Origin: Lithobates sylvaticus
Lineage: Eukaryota; Chordata; Amphibia; Anura; Ranidae
Length of the DNA stretch: 64,000 nt
Direction: 5' to 3'
Assembly (NCBI GenBank): GCA_028564925.1
Contig: CM053026.1
Location: forward strand, 605,385,616 to 605,449,615
The notes under the pieces were generated by a model, which worked only from the letters and a program-made list of their open reading frames with translations, did not search any database and was not told where the DNA came from. Made by a program: the position numbers and the translations under genes. Shown here in pieces: positions 24,130 to 36,656 of this stretch (positions within the stretch are counted from its first letter, which is position 1; each line of letters begins with the position of its first letter).

Positions 24130-27100
24130 TGTTTTATATCTTTTTTTTTTTTTTTAATTCTTTATTTAATTAAAATTTTATATTTCTTGACAACTTCATA
24201 TTACAAAAGAAGAATTCATCACATAATCTTGCTTCACATTTAAACATAATTCAACCCACCCCCCGACCTTGCTTATCACACATAACAAAAAAGGTAAACC
24301 ACCGCCATCACTAAATTCTACCTATTGCTCCCAACATACTACTCAAGAGGATTTTTAGCTCATAATCTCAAAGTATCTCCAAGAGTTCTTAAAGTCATTC
24401 CACTCTGTCCACCTATTCTTCCGGTCCGTTTCTACCTCCCACTCCTCCTTCATATCTGTATTTTCCACTATTTGTATTGCATTAACGCCAAAAATCCAGT
24501 CCCGAATAATCGGGCTACAGACTTCCCGCCATTTTCTCGGAACTATGTTTTTAGCTTCATTAAGCAGAGTTGGGGTTAATGTTGCTTTATATTGTCTCAA
24601 TGGGGTCTCTGTCGCATGAAATAGACACGTCCAAGGATCTTCTGGGATTACTTCCTTTGTTATCACATATATTAACTCTAAAACTTATTTTCAGAATTTT
24701 CTAATTACAGGGCAATCCCACCAGAGGTGGGCCATTGTTCCCCTAGTTTTACATCCCCACCAACACTCGGGAGAACTACCCGCCTGAAACCTGCTTAGTA
24801 TATCCGGGGTAATGTACCACCTAGAGAGGCATTTAAAATTTATTTCAACTGTTTTTATTGCAAATGCGGAGCTGTGTATAATTTTAAATATTTTTTCAGC
24901 CTTCGGTTTACTACACTGAAGACCCAATTCCTCTTCCCATCTCTTGATGTAAGGAGGTACGTCCATTGCCTCTTGACCTATTACCATTTTGTAAATACGG
25001 GATATGTTATTTCTAGTTGTCCCTCTGATACAGAGTCTTTCCAACTGGGTGTAGTTTTCCCCATGGCGAATTGGCTGAGGGAGGCTCTCTACGAAGCGTT
25101 TCAATTGGGCGTACCTCCAAACATCAATAGATATTAACTCCGTGTTTAAACTTAATTAGTGAAACGTGCATATTTTCCCCCTCTTAATTATATCCCTCAA
25201 TTGTGCCCCATCTTGCTTGATCCAGTTCCCTCCCACCTTCCTTCTACCTGGTTGAAAAAAAGTGTTATCTTTTAAGTGTATCAAAGAGGAATTATACTTC
25301 GATTTATATCTTCTATAGAAACTCTCCCAAATATCCATAGTTACCTGTATAATTTCATGTGCATTTCTCCCTAATGCCCTAAAGTTTGGTGGGTTCCATA
25401 TATCGTGTCCTAACTGCCTATTACTTACTGTGTTTTCTACACTAATCCATCTCTTATCGTTCCCTTCCTTTACCCACTGTTTTTTCTCTCTACTCAGAAT
25501 CTTCACTGCAATAAGGGGCTTTTTATTGGACCAAATAAATCTGGAGATAATTCGCTTCAGAACTCCAAAAAACTCATGGGGAATCGCAATTGGGAGCATC
25601 TGGAATCTATAGTTAATTTTTGGGGCCACTATCATTTTAGTAGAGGGAGATAGTTTAATAAGTACATTTTTTTGTAGTTTCTGCCAGTCTCACCCCTAGG
25701 TATTTGATATTTTCTCTCCAAGGAAAACTAAATTCTTTTGACAACAGGCCTGCCTCTCTCTCATTTATATTAATGTTTAAGATTTCTGACTTACTCAGAT
25801 TAATTTTCAAGTTTGAGATTTTACCATATGTTTTCAGCACGGAAAGCAAATTTGGTATCGTGATTCTGGGGTTAGAGATGAAAAAGAGAACATCATCAGC
25901 AAAAGCTGCTAACTTATGTTGAACCCTACCCACCCCTATCCCTGTTATATTAACATTGTTACGTATCGTAGACAACAAGGACCCCAATGACAAAATAAAC
26001 AGTAGGGGTGACAATGGGCAGCCCTGGCGCGTTCCGTTTCTCATGCTGAACGCAGCGGAGGACCACCCGTTAACCTTTACCGAGGCCTGGGGCTGGTTAT
26101 ATAACATTTTGATCCATTGTATCATTCTAGGACCTAGTCCCATTGCACCCAGTGTTTCCATCATGTGTCCACAGTCTACCCTGTCAAACGCTTTCTCAGC
26201 GTCAATTGACAGAAGTAGACTGGGGACTTTCCCGATTTTGGCAGCATGGAGCAAGAGGAGAGCCCGGACACCATTGTCCCGGCCTTCTCTTCCAGTAACG
26301 AACCCAACCTGGTCCGGATGTATTAATTCAGCCATCTTGTCCTTCAACCTATTTGCCAAGACTTTTGCATATAATTTGGTGTCTACGTTTAAAAGAGCTA
26401 TCGGGTGGTAGCTGGAACACAGAGTTTTATCTTTATCTTCCTTCAATATAAGTGTGATAGATGCCAAGAGGGCCTCCCTCCCCAATATACACTCAGCTCC
26501 CAGATGATTCCAATAATAACATAATTTAGGGACCAAAATATCTTTAAATTTTTTAAAGTATGATAGAGTAAAACCATCAGGGCCCGGGCTCTTGCCTGAC
26601 GGGGAACTTTGTAGAGCAGAAAAAATTTCTGCCTCAGTGATAGGTCTATCCATATTGAGTTTGTCATCATCTGAAAGTGAAGGTAATAAACTATCTTTTA
26701 CGAAATCTTGGCCCTTTTCTCTTATTTCCTGGGTTTGCTGACCCTTTTGTCTAACATCATAGAGACCTTCGTAGTATATCTTAAATACTTCCGCAATTTC
26801 TTTAGTGGAATTGACCATTTCACCAGATTTGGTTTGTATTTTCTCAATAAAATGAATTTCCCTTTTCATTTTAAGCATCTTAGCTAAGTGTTTACCAGAC
26901 CTATTCCCCCACTGATGTTTCTCTCTTTGTGGAAACACTTTCTGGATTCTTGCTCTAAGGCCGTCTTGAGCTCTTCTCTTTTATTATTTAACCTATGGAA
27001 AATGTCCTGTTTTTGGAGCCCGTCATTTCTATGTTCCCGTTCCAACCCATGTATCTCCTCTGTAAGATCCCGAATCCTTGCCCGTTTTTCCTTTTTTTTC

Positions 27101-27534
27101 CGAGCTCCAAGGGAAATAAGGATCCCTCTGACATAGGCCTTATGAGCCTCCCATAGTGACACAGGTGATATTTCTCCTGTGTCATTGGTGACAAAAAAAA
27201 ATTCAATTTCCTTCCTGATTATGTTTGCTGTTTCTGTGTCAAAAATAAGATGCTCATTCAGACGCCAGGTAAACGGTTGTCTTTGAGGGTTCGGTATCCT
27301 CACCCCCATCGAAACCGGTGCATGATCTGACAACGTTGTCATTTCAATCTGTGTTGACACTACTTGCTCTAGTAGTCTATGGTCGATAAGGAAATAGTCC
27401 AGGCGTGAGTGCGTACCATGTACAGGGGAGAAGAATGTATAGTCCTTTAATTTCGCGTGCATCATGCGCCAAACATCTATCAACTGATTTTGGAACATTA
27501 AATACTTAAATTGTTTTAGTTGTTTAAAACTCAG

Positions 27535-27542
27535 CCCTCGAG
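27535..27542. other. hAT target-site duplication, left copy
   Basis: CCCTCGAG, identical to 38302-38309. One copy belongs to the LINE ORF2 reading frame (codons for A-R-G on the minus strand). Confidence 0.95.
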
Positions 27543-27551
27543 TAGGGATGG

Positions 27552-27816
27552 GCCCGGTGCTCGATGCGAACCCACGTTCGCATCGAGCACCGGGCGTTCG
27601 CTCGCTCGGCGAGCCCAGAACTATTTTGGCCGCTCGCATCACGTTCGTGTGATGCGAGCGGCCCCGCAATGCATTGCGGCCGGCGCGGCCGGCGCAGTGC
27701 ATTGCTGGCTGATGATTGGCCAAGCATGCACTGTGACCCCGCATGCTTGGCCAATCACAGCCCCGGAAACTCGAAGAGCCATAATTGGCTACAGGCAGGA
27801 CGCCTGTAGCCAATTA
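27552..27816. repeat. Cluster of perfect hairpins at the hAT left end
   Basis: Four perfect stems: 27552-27571 with 27576-27595 (20 bp, 4-base loop); 27628-27642 with 27649-27663 (15 bp); 27714-27729 with 27741-27756 (16 bp, containing TTGGCCAA); 27782-27796 with 27802-27816 (15 bp). A fifth GC-rich palindromic segment lies at about 27666-27706. The cluster starts nine bases from the element end. Confidence 0.9.
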
Positions 27817-27846
27817 CAGCTCAGGGGCTGTAGTACACGCCCCCCC

Positions 27847-27855
27847 TATAAAAGG
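27847..27855 (+). promoter_or_regulatory. TATA box of the hAT transposon
   Basis: TATAAAAGG directly after the hairpin cluster, in transposase orientation. The same box follows the same hairpin module at 5982-5990 and (minus strand) near 22974, so its position is conserved within the element group. The transposase ATG is 4.7 kb downstream, which suggests a spliced leader. Confidence 0.65.
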
Positions 27856-28008
27856 CCGCCACGCCGTCTGCGCCGGTCACATGCTGTTCCGGCGCAGATT
27901 GAGCAGGCTGATTCTGTGACACTCTGCTCGATTTAGTTAGGTAGAGAGATTCACTTACAGAAATTGAGTTAGATAGATTCAGTTACAAAGATTGATTGAG
28001 AAAGAGGG

Positions 28009-31000
28009 GCTTGTAGTGTGTTCGTGGCAGGCAGGCAGAGCTCCTATATTTTGTTACCAGAAGCACCTATAGGACTTGTAGTGTGTTCGTGGCAGGCAGG
28101 CAGAGCTCCTATATTTTGTTACCAGAAGCACCTATAGGACTTGTAGTGTGTTCGTGGCAGGCAGGCAGAGCTCCTATATTTTGTTACCAGAAGCACCTAT
28201 AGGACTTGTAGTGTGTTCGTGGCAGGCAGGCAGAGCTCCTATATTTTGTTCCCAGAAGCACCTATAGGACTTGTAGTGTGTTCGTGGCAGGCAGGCAGAG
28301 CTCCTATATTTTGTTCCCAGTAGCACCTATAGGACTTGTAGTGTGTTAGTCCCATCACACACACAGAGCTATATTTTGTTCCCAGAAGCACCTATAGGAC
28401 TTGAAGTGTGTTAGTCCCATCACACACACAGAGCTATATTTTGTTCCCAGAAGCACCTATAGGACTTGAAGTGTGTTAGTCCCATCACACACACAGAGCT
28501 ATATTTTGTTCCCAGAGGCACCTATAGGACTTGAAGTGTGTTAGTCCCATTACACACACAGAGCTATATTTTCTTCCCAGAGGCACCTATAGGACTTGAA
28601 GTGTGTTAGTCCCATCACACACACAGAGCTATATTTTGTTCCCAGAAGCACCTATAGGACTTGAAGTGTGTTAGTCCCATCACACACACAGAGCTATATT
28701 TTGTTCCCAGAAGCACCTATAGGACTTGAAGTGTGTTAGTCCCATCACACACACAGAGCTATATTTTGTTCCCAGAAGAACCTATAGGACTTGAAGTGTG
28801 TTAGTCCCATCACACACACAGAGCTATATTTTGTTCCCAGAAGCACCTATAGGACTTGAAGTGTGTTAGTCCCATCACACACACAGAGCTATATTTTGTT
28901 CCCAGAGGCACCTATAGGACTTGAAGTGTGTTAGTCCCATTACACACACAGAGCTATATTTTCTTCCCAGAAGCACCTATAGGACTTGAAGTGTGTTAGT
29001 CCCATCACACACACAGAGCTATATTTTCTTCCCAGAAGCACCTATAGGACTTGAAGTGTGTTAGTCCCATCACACACACAGAGCTATATTTTGTTCCCAG
29101 AAGCACCTATAGGACTTGAAGTGTGTTAGTCCCATCACACACACAGAGCTATATTTTCTTCCCAGAAGCACCTATAGGACTTGAAGTGTGTTAGTCCCAT
29201 CACACACACAGAGCTATATTTTGTTCCCAGAGGCACCTATAGGACTTGAAGTGTGTTAGTCCCATTACACACACAGAGCTATATTTTCTTCCCAGAAGCA
29301 CCTATAGGACTTGAAGTGTGTTAGTCCCATCACACACACAGAGCTATATTTTGTTCCCAGAAGCACCTATAGGACTTGAAGTGTGTTAGTCCCATCACAC
29401 ACACAGAGCTATATTTTGTTCCCAGAAGCACCTATAGGACTTGAAGTGTGTTAGTCCCATCACACACACAGAGCTATATTTTGTTCCCAGAAGCACCTAT
29501 AGGACTTGAAGTGTGTTAGTCCCATCACACACACAGAGCTATATTTTGTTCCCAGAAGCACCTATAGGACTTGAAGTGTGTTAGTCCCATCACACACACA
29601 GAGCTATATTTTGTTCCCAGAGGCACCTATAGGACTTGAAGTGTGTTAGTCCCATTACACACACAGAGCTATATTTTCTTCCCAGAAGCACCTATAGGAC
29701 TTGAAGTGTGTTAGTCCCATCACACACACAGAGCTATATTTTGTTCCCAGAAGCACCTATAGGACTTGAAGTGTGTTAGTCCCATCACACACACAGAGCT
29801 ATATTTTCTTCCCAGAAGCACCTATAGGACTTGAAGTGTGTTAGTCCCATCACACACACAGAGCTATATTTTCTTCCCAGAAGCACCTATATGACTTGAA
29901 GTGTGTTAGTCCCATCACACACACAGAGCTATATTTTGTTCCCAGAAGCACCTATAGGACTTGAAGTGTGTTAGTCCCATCACACACACAGAGCTATATT
30001 TTGTTCCCAGAAGCACCTATAGGACTTGAAGTGTGTTAGTCCCATTACACACACAGAGCTATATTTTCTTCCCAGAAGCACCTATAGGACTTGAAGTGTG
30101 TTAGTCCCATCACACACACAGAGCTATATTTTGTTCCCAGAGGCACCTATAGGACTTGAAGTGTGTTAGTCCCATTACACACACAGAGCTATATTTTCTT
30201 CCCAGAAGCACCTATAGGACTTGAAGTGTGTTAGTCCCATCACACACACAGAGCTATATTTTGTTCCCAGAAGCACCTATAGGACTTGAAGTGTGTTAGT
30301 CCCATCACACACACAGAGCTATATTTTCTTCCCAGAAGCACCTATAGGACTTGAAGTGTGTTAGTCCCATCACACACACAGAGCTATATTTTCTTCCCAG
30401 AAGCACCTATAGGACTTGAAGTGTGTTAGTCCCATCACACACACAGAGCTATATTTTGTTCCCAGAAGCACCTATAGGACTTGAAGTGTGTTAGTCCCAT
30501 CACACACACAGAGCTATATTTTGTTCCCAGAGGCACCTATAGGACTTGAAGTGTGTTAGTCCCATTACACACACAGAGCTATATTTTCTTCCCAGAAGCA
30601 CCTATAGGACTTGAAGTGTGTTAGTCCCATCACACACACAGAGCTATATTTTGATCCCAGAAGCACCTATAGGACTTGAAGTGTGTTAGTCCCATCACAC
30701 ACACAGAGCTATATTTTGTTCCCAGAAGCACCTATAGGACTTGAAGTGTGTTAGTCCCATCACACACACAGAGCTATATTTTGTTCCCAGAAGCACCTAT
30801 AGGACTTGAAGTGTGTTAGTCCCATCACACACACAGAGCTATATTTTGTTCCCAGAAGCAACTATAGGACTTGAAGTGTGTTAGTCCCATCACACACACA
30901 GAGCTATATTTTCTTCCCAGAAGCACCTATAGGACTTGAAGTGTGTTAGTCCCATCACACACACAGAGCTATATTTTCTTCCCAGAAGCACCTATAGGAC

Positions 31001-32545
31001 TTGAAGTGTGTTAGTCCCATCACACACACAGAGCTATATTTTGTTCCCAGAAGCACCTATAGGACTTGAAGTGTGTTAGTCCCATCACACACACAGAGCT
31101 ATATTTTGTTCCCAGAAGCACCTATAGGACTTGAAGTGTGTTAGTCCCATACACACACAGAGCTATATTTTCTTCCCAGAAGCACCTATAGGACTTGAAG
31201 TGTGTTAGTCCCATCACACACACAGAGCTATATTTTGTTCCCAGAAGCACCTATAGGACTTGAAGTGTGTTAGTCCCATCACACACACAGAGCTATATTT
31301 TGTTCCCAGAAGCACCTATAGGACTTGAAGTGTGTTAGTCCCATCACACACACAGAGCTATATTTTGTTCCCAGAAGCACCTATAGGACTTGAAGTGTGT
31401 TAGTCCCATCACACACACAGAGCTCCTATATTTTCTTCCCAGAAGCACCCATAGGACTTTAGTGTGTTAGTCCCATCACACAGAGCTCCTCTATTTTCTT
31501 GCAGAAGCACCTATAGGACTTGAAGTGTGTTAGTCCCATCACACAGAGCTCCTCTATTTTCTTTGCAGAAGCACCCATAGGACTTCTAGTGTGTTAGTGG
31601 CATCACACAGAGCTCCTATATATTCTTCTCAGCAGCACCCACAGGACTTCTAGTGTGTTAGTGGCATCACACAGAGCTCCTCTATTTTCTTTGCAGAAGC
31701 ACCCACAGGACTTCTAGTGTGTTAGTGGCATCACACAGAGCTCCTCTATTTTCTTTGCAGAAGCACCCATAGGACTTCTAGTGTGTTAGTGGCATCACAC
31801 AGAGCTCCTATATATTCTTCTCAGCAGCACCCACAGGACTTCTAGTGTGTTAGTGGCATCACACAGAGCTCCTCTATTTTCTTTGCATAAGCACCCACAG
31901 GACTTCTAGTGTGTTAGTGGCATCACACAGAGCTCCTCTATTTTCTTTGCAGAAGCACCCACAGGACTTCTAGTGTGTTAGTGGCATCACACAGAGCTCC
32001 TCTATTTTCTTTGCATAAGCACCCACAGGACTTCTAGTGTGTTAGTGGCATCACACAGAGCTCCTCTATTTTCTTTGCATAAGCACCCACAGGACTTCTA
32101 GTGTGTTAGTGGCATCACACAGAGCTCCTCTATTTTTTTTGCAGAAGCATCCACAGGACTTCTAGTGTGTTAGTGGCATCACACAGAGCTCCTCTATTTT
32201 CTTTGCAGAAGCACCCACAGGACTTCTAGTGTGTTAGTGGCATCACACAGAGCTCCTCTATTTTCTTTGCATAAGCACCCACAGGACTTCTAGTGTGTTA
32301 GTGGCATCACACAGAGCTCCTCTATTTTCTTTGCATAAGCACCCACAGGACTTCTAGTGTGTTAGTGGCATCACACAGAGCTCCTCTATTTTTTTTGCAG
32401 AAGCATCCACAGGACTTCTAGTGTGTTAGTGGCATCACACAGAGCTCCTCTATTTTCTTTGCAGAAGCACCCATAGGACTTCTAGTGTGTTAGTGGCATC
32501 ACACAGAGCTCCTATATTTTCTTCTCAGCAGCACCCACAGGACTA
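28009..32545 (+). repeat. 64-65-bp minisatellite, about 70 copies, in the hAT leader
   Basis: Three blocks of variants of one unit: CTTGTAGTGTGTTCGTGGCA (first five copies), CTTGAAGTGTGTTAGTCCCA (28330-31410, period 65), and CTTCTAGTGTGTTAGTGGCA (31560-32545, period 64). Every unit contains a pyrimidine run and CAG followed by AAGCACC (TTTTCTTCCCAG or TTTTCTTTGCAG). The last unit ends TTTTCTTCTCAG only 27 bases before the transposase ATG. Copies in the middle block are nearly identical, with a few variants in scattered positions. Confidence 0.95.
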
Positions 32546-32554
32546 CCGACTACA

Positions 32555-35500
32555 ATGGCTGGAAGACCGCCAAGGGGAGGCAGAGCGTGCAGAGCCAAGA
32601 ACACAGGGCAGGCAGGCTCTGTTTCTAGTGGACGTGGCCGTGGACGTGGACGTGGTCGTGCATCGTCATCAGCACGTGGCCATGGGACACGCGCGTCTTT
32701 GTTTTCGGCAGCTGGACATGTGGAGCCGCATCATGCTGAAGGCTTGGTAGAATGGATGACCAAGCCCTCCTCATCCTCCTCATCCTCTCTCACCCAGGCT
32801 CAGGGTACTGACAGAGCATCATCAGCCACCCCTTCCCTAGACCCACCATGTCCTCCTGAGGAGTCCCCCGAACTCTTTGAGCACAGTGTTGGGTACATGC
32901 TCCAGGAGGATGCCCAACGATTCGAAGGCTCGGATGACGATACCCAGCTTGAGGAATCTGGCAGTACTGTTCCACCAGCTGCAGCTTACTGCCAGGTTTG
33001 CTCTAGTGGTGAAGAGGGAGGGGATGATGAGGTCACTGACTCCACGTGGGTGCCTCAAGGGAGAGAGGATGAGGAGGAGGACGAGGAGGAGGAGGATGCG
33101 GCGTCACATGTCCAACGAGGCAGGATGCCCCCTGGAGGCCAGGTAGAGGCCAGCACAGCAACTGTACAACACCGCAGAGCTCCGCCTGTGCAGGGCGCTG
33201 CCTCTGCACGTTATCAGAAAAGTTCTTTGGTGTGGGCCTTTTTTGAGACGAGTGCAGCAGATCGCACCACTGCTATTTGCAATATTTGTCTCAAGCGTAT
33301 CTCGCGTGGCCAAAACATCAGCCGCTTGGGCACGACAAGCATGACCAGACATATGGCGACCTGCCATGCAGCTCGTTGGCAGGCACACATAAAAGACCCA
33401 CACCAAAGAACTAAGCGGACCTCTCCTTGCTCCTCCTCAGCTGGGATCTCCATCCCCACTACACCTTCAGTCCTCTCTGAAAGCTGCTCTGAGAGGACTG
33501 AAGGTGTAGAATTCGGTGTGTCACAACCAAGTACTTGCAGTACACCGACGTCCGATTGCAGCAGGCAAATTTCCCTGCCCCAGCTGCTGGACCGTAGAAA
33601 GAAGTACACTCCCAGCCATCCACATGCCCAGCGGTTGAATGCTAGCCTTGCTAAATTGCTAGCACTTCAACTGCTGCCTTTTCAGTTGGTAGACTCGGCC
33701 CCCTTCCGTGAGTTTGTTCAATGTGCGGTTCCTCAGTGGCAGGTTCCCAAACGCCACTTTTTCTCGCGGAAGGCGATTCCGTCTCTCTACCGGCATGTGG
33801 AGGGCAATGTCCATGCCTCGCTGGACAGGGCGGTCAGCGGTAAGGTGCATATTACCGCTGACTCATGGTCCAGCAGGCATGGACAGGGACGGTACCTTTC
33901 TTTCACGGCCCATTGGGTCACTCTATTGGCAGCTGGGAGGGATGCAGGACAAGGTGCAGTAGTGTTGGAGGTTGTTCCGCCACCACGCCTCCAAAACGCG
34001 ACTACTGCTACTGGTTGTGACACACCTCTCTCCTCCACCCCCGCCTCTTCTTCTTCCTCCAGTGCTCTGTCCTTGGAACCAGCGGTGCTCCGTAGGCGTA
34101 CAAGGGGCTACGCAAGTACGCAGGCAAAAAGATGCCATGCCGTGCTTGCGCTGGTGTGTTTGGGGGACAGGAGCCACACTGGGCCAGAGGTTCTGGCAGC
34201 TCTGCAGGGGCAGGCCGAGAGGTGGTTGACGCCACGTCAGCTTAAGCCAGGAATGGTCGTTTCTGACAATGGCACCAACCTCCTCTCCGCCCTGCGACAG
34301 GGGCAGCTCACCCATGTGCCCTGCATGGCTCACGTCCTCAACCTGGTGGTGCAGCGGTTCTTGGGCAGGTTCCCAGGCTTACAGGATGTCCTGAGGCAGG
34401 CCAGGAAAGTCTGTGTGCATTTCCGCCGATCTTATAATGCCAGTGCTCGGCTGACTGAGCTGCAAAAGGAGCTGAACCTGCCCAAGAACCGCCTAATATG
34501 TGACATGCCCACCAGGTGGAACTCAACGTTGGCCATGCTGCAGCGACTGCACACGCAGCAGAGGGCCATCAATGAGTACCTTTGCGACTACGGCACCAGG
34601 ACAGGGTCAGGGGAGCTTGGTTTTTTTTCCCCACGTCAGTGGAGCATGATCAGGGATGCATGCACTGTCCTCTCACCATTTGAGGAGGCCACGAGGATGG
34701 TGAGCAGTGACAGTGCATGCATCAGTGACACTGTCCCTCTTGTCCACCTGTTGGAGCATACGCTGCGTGGGATAATGGACAGGGCACTTGAGGCAGAACA
34801 GAGGCAGGAAGAGGAGGACTTCCTTGCCTCTCAAGGCCCCCTTTATCCGGACAGTGTTCCTTCTGTCCCACCCATCACACAGGAAGAGGATGAGGAGGAG
34901 GAGGAGGAGGAGGATTGTGTGAGCATGGAGGTGGAGCCTGGCACTCAGCATCAGCAGCAGCAGTCTTTTAGGGATGATGTACAGTCCCAACAAACCAGTG
35001 GACTTGTACGTGGCTGGGAGGAGGTGGCTGGCGATCATGTCATCCTCAGTGACCCAGAAGACTCCGGACCGAATGCCTCAGCTAACCTACGCTGCATGGC
35101 CTCCCTGATCCTGCAAAGCCTGCGGAAGGATCCTCGTGTTCTTCGGATCAAGGAGAGGGACCATTACTGGCTGGCCACTCTCCTTGATCCGCGGTACAAG
35201 GGTAAGGTTGCGGACCTTATCTTGCCGTCGCAGAGGGAGCAGAGGATGAGACATCTCAGGGAGGCCTTGCAGAAAGGTCTGTGCAACGCGTTCCCAGAAA
35301 CTGGGAGGCTACAAACTCCTGGTCCTGGGCGACGAGTTGCTGAGGCTTCGGTCAGTGGCAGAAGGAGCGGTGGGGAAGGTGGACGTCTGACCGATGCGTT
35401 CAGACAATTTTTTAGTCCGCAGCCCCAAGGTATGATCGGTTCCAGCAACCATCGCCAGCGTCTGATATACATGGTGCAGGAATACCTTGGGGCAAGGTCA

Positions 35501-35773
35501 GACTTGGACACCTTTCCCACCGAAAATCCTCTGGCTTACTGGGTCCTGAGGATGGATCACTGGCCAGAGCTTGCACAGTATGCAATTGAGCTACTGGCCT
35601 GTCCTGCCTCCAGCGTTCTTTCCGAACGCACATTCAGTGCTGCTGGAGGATTTGTGACTGATCATAGGGTGCGCCTGTCCACCGCCTCGGTTGATCGACT
35701 GACATTCATCAAAATGAATCAGTCTTGGATCACCACCAGCTACCAGGCACCTGAGGCGGATATAACCGAATAA
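32555..35773 (+). CDS. hAT (Ac-type, BED finger) transposase, open, 1072 aa
   Basis: The start ACAATGG has a good Kozak context. Domains: a Gly/Arg-rich segment (residues 26-36), acidic stretches (171-181 and 777-786), and a BED zinc finger at about 224-275 (W227, C242, C245, H266, H271). The RNase H-like catalytic core is split as usual in hATs: Asp436 in HITADSW, Asp571 in VVSDNGTN, the C-x2-H motif in VPCMAHVLNL (590-593), Arg-Trp in MPTRWNS, and Glu1024 in VLSERTFSAAG within the C-terminal dimerisation region (about 990-1060). The protein would bind the element ends and excise by the hairpin route known for hATs. It is longer than typical Ac-type proteins because of the N-terminal extension and a low-complexity insert around 740-840. 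No stop or shift is visible. Codons of the N-terminal 220 residues are repetitive, so the exact N-terminus is less certain. Confidence 0.95.
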   Translation: MAGRPPRGGRACRAKNTGQAGSVSSGRGRGRGRGRASSSARGHGTRASLFSAAGHVEPHHAEGLVEWMTKPSSSSSSSLTQAQGTDRASSATPSLDPPCPPEESPELFEHSVGYMLQEDAQRFEGSDDDTQLEESGSTVPPAAAYCQVCSSGEEGGDDEVTDSTWVPQGREDEEEDEEEEDAASHVQRGRMPPGGQVEASTATVQHRRAPPVQGAASARYQKSSLVWAFFETSAADRTTAICNICLKRISRGQNISRLGTTSMTRHMATCHAARWQAHIKDPHQRTKRTSPCSSSAGISIPTTPSVLSESCSERTEGVEFGVSQPSTCSTPTSDCSRQISLPQLLDRRKKYTPSHPHAQRLNASLAKLLALQLLPFQLVDSAPFREFVQCAVPQWQVPKRHFFSRKAIPSLYRHVEGNVHASLDRAVSGKVHITADSWSSRHGQGRYLSFTAHWVTLLAAGRDAGQGAVVLEVVPPPRLQNATTATGCDTPLSSTPASSSSSSALSLEPAVLRRRTRGYASTQAKRCHAVLALVCLGDRSHTGPEVLAALQGQAERWLTPRQLKPGMVVSDNGTNLLSALRQGQLTHVPCMAHVLNLVVQRFLGRFPGLQDVLRQARKVCVHFRRSYNASARLTELQKELNLPKNRLICDMPTRWNSTLAMLQRLHTQQRAINEYLCDYGTRTGSGELGFFSPRQWSMIRDACTVLSPFEEATRMVSSDSACISDTVPLVHLLEHTLRGIMDRALEAEQRQEEEDFLASQGPLYPDSVPSVPPITQEEDEEEEEEEDCVSMEVEPGTQHQQQQSFRDDVQSQQTSGLVRGWEEVAGDHVILSDPEDSGPNASANLRCMASLILQSLRKDPRVLRIKERDHYWLATLLDPRYKGKVADLILPSQREQRMRHLREALQKGLCNAFPETGRLQTPGPGRRVAEASVSGRRSGGEGGRLTDAFRQFFSPQPQGMIGSSNHRQRLIYMVQEYLGARSDLDTFPTENPLAYWVLRMDHWPELAQYAIELLACPASSVLSERTFSAAGGFVTDHRVRLSTASVDRLTFIKMNQSWITTSYQAPEADITE

Positions 35774-35880
35774 TTTTTAATGTCACATCCCTTCAAGACT
35801 GCCTATGCTGATGCTGAGTGACTGTCCTCTTATGTTCACTGACTATCCTCTTCCTCCTCCTCAATGATCCATGCCACCAC

Positions 35881-36655
35881 ACCAGTGCCTAAGGCACAAT
35901 TTTTCAGCCCCTGTTTAACAGGGGCGTGTACTTCCAATTTTTTAAAAAAATGCTTCGCAACACGTGTGACTGCTGTGCTCCAAGTACAGTCTCTGTGAGG
36001 GGTTGCAGTGTTGTGGCACCAGCACCAGTGCCAAAGGCACAATTTTTCAGCCCCTGTTTAACAGGGGCGGGTACTTACAATTTTTTAAAAAAATGCTTCG
36101 CAACACGTGTGACTGCTGTGCTCCAAGTACAGTATCTGTGAGGGCCGGGTTGCAGTGTTGTGGCACCAGCACCAGTGCCTAAGGCACAATTTTTCAGCCC
36201 CTGTTTAACAGGGGCGGGTACTTCCAATTTTTTAAAAAAATGCTTCGCAACACGTGTGACTGCTGTGCTCCAAGTACAGTATCTGTGAGGGCCGGGTTGC
36301 AGTGTTGTGGCACCAGCACCAGTGCCTAAGGCACAATTTTTCAGCCCCTGTTTAACAGGGGCGGGTACTTCCAATTTTTTAAAAAAATGCTTCGCAACAC
36401 GTGTGACTGCTGTGCTCCAAGTACAGTATCTGTGAGGGCCGGGTTGCAGTGTTGTGGCACCAGCACCAGTGCCTAAGGCACAATTTTTCAGCCCCTGTTT
36501 AACAGGGGCGGGTACTTACAATTTTTTAAAAAAATGCTTCGCAACACGTGTGACTGCTGTGCTCCAAGTACAGTCTCTGTGAGGGGTTGCAGTGTTGTGG
36601 CACCAGCACCAGTGCCTAAGGCACAATTTTTCAGCCCCTGTTTAACAGGGGCGGG
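35881..36655 (+). repeat. About 145-bp tandem repeat 3' of the transposase
   Basis: Five and a third units, each starting ACCAGTGCCTAAGGCACAAT and holding a CCCCTGTTTAACAGGGG hairpin and AATGCTTCGCAACACGTGTG. Period about 145 bp. The array begins 108 bases after the transposase stop codon, so it probably forms part of the 3' UTR. Confidence 0.93.
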
Positions 36656-36656
36656 T

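Noticed and set aside
28009-32545. CRISPR-like appearance of a regular 65-bp array
   Set aside because: There are no unique spacers between repeats, the whole unit is repeated, and the setting is a eukaryotic transposon.
32555-35773. A domesticated host ZBED-type gene
   Set aside because: The frame lies inside terminal inverted repeats with a perfect target duplication and keeps all catalytic residues, so it is a transposon gene.
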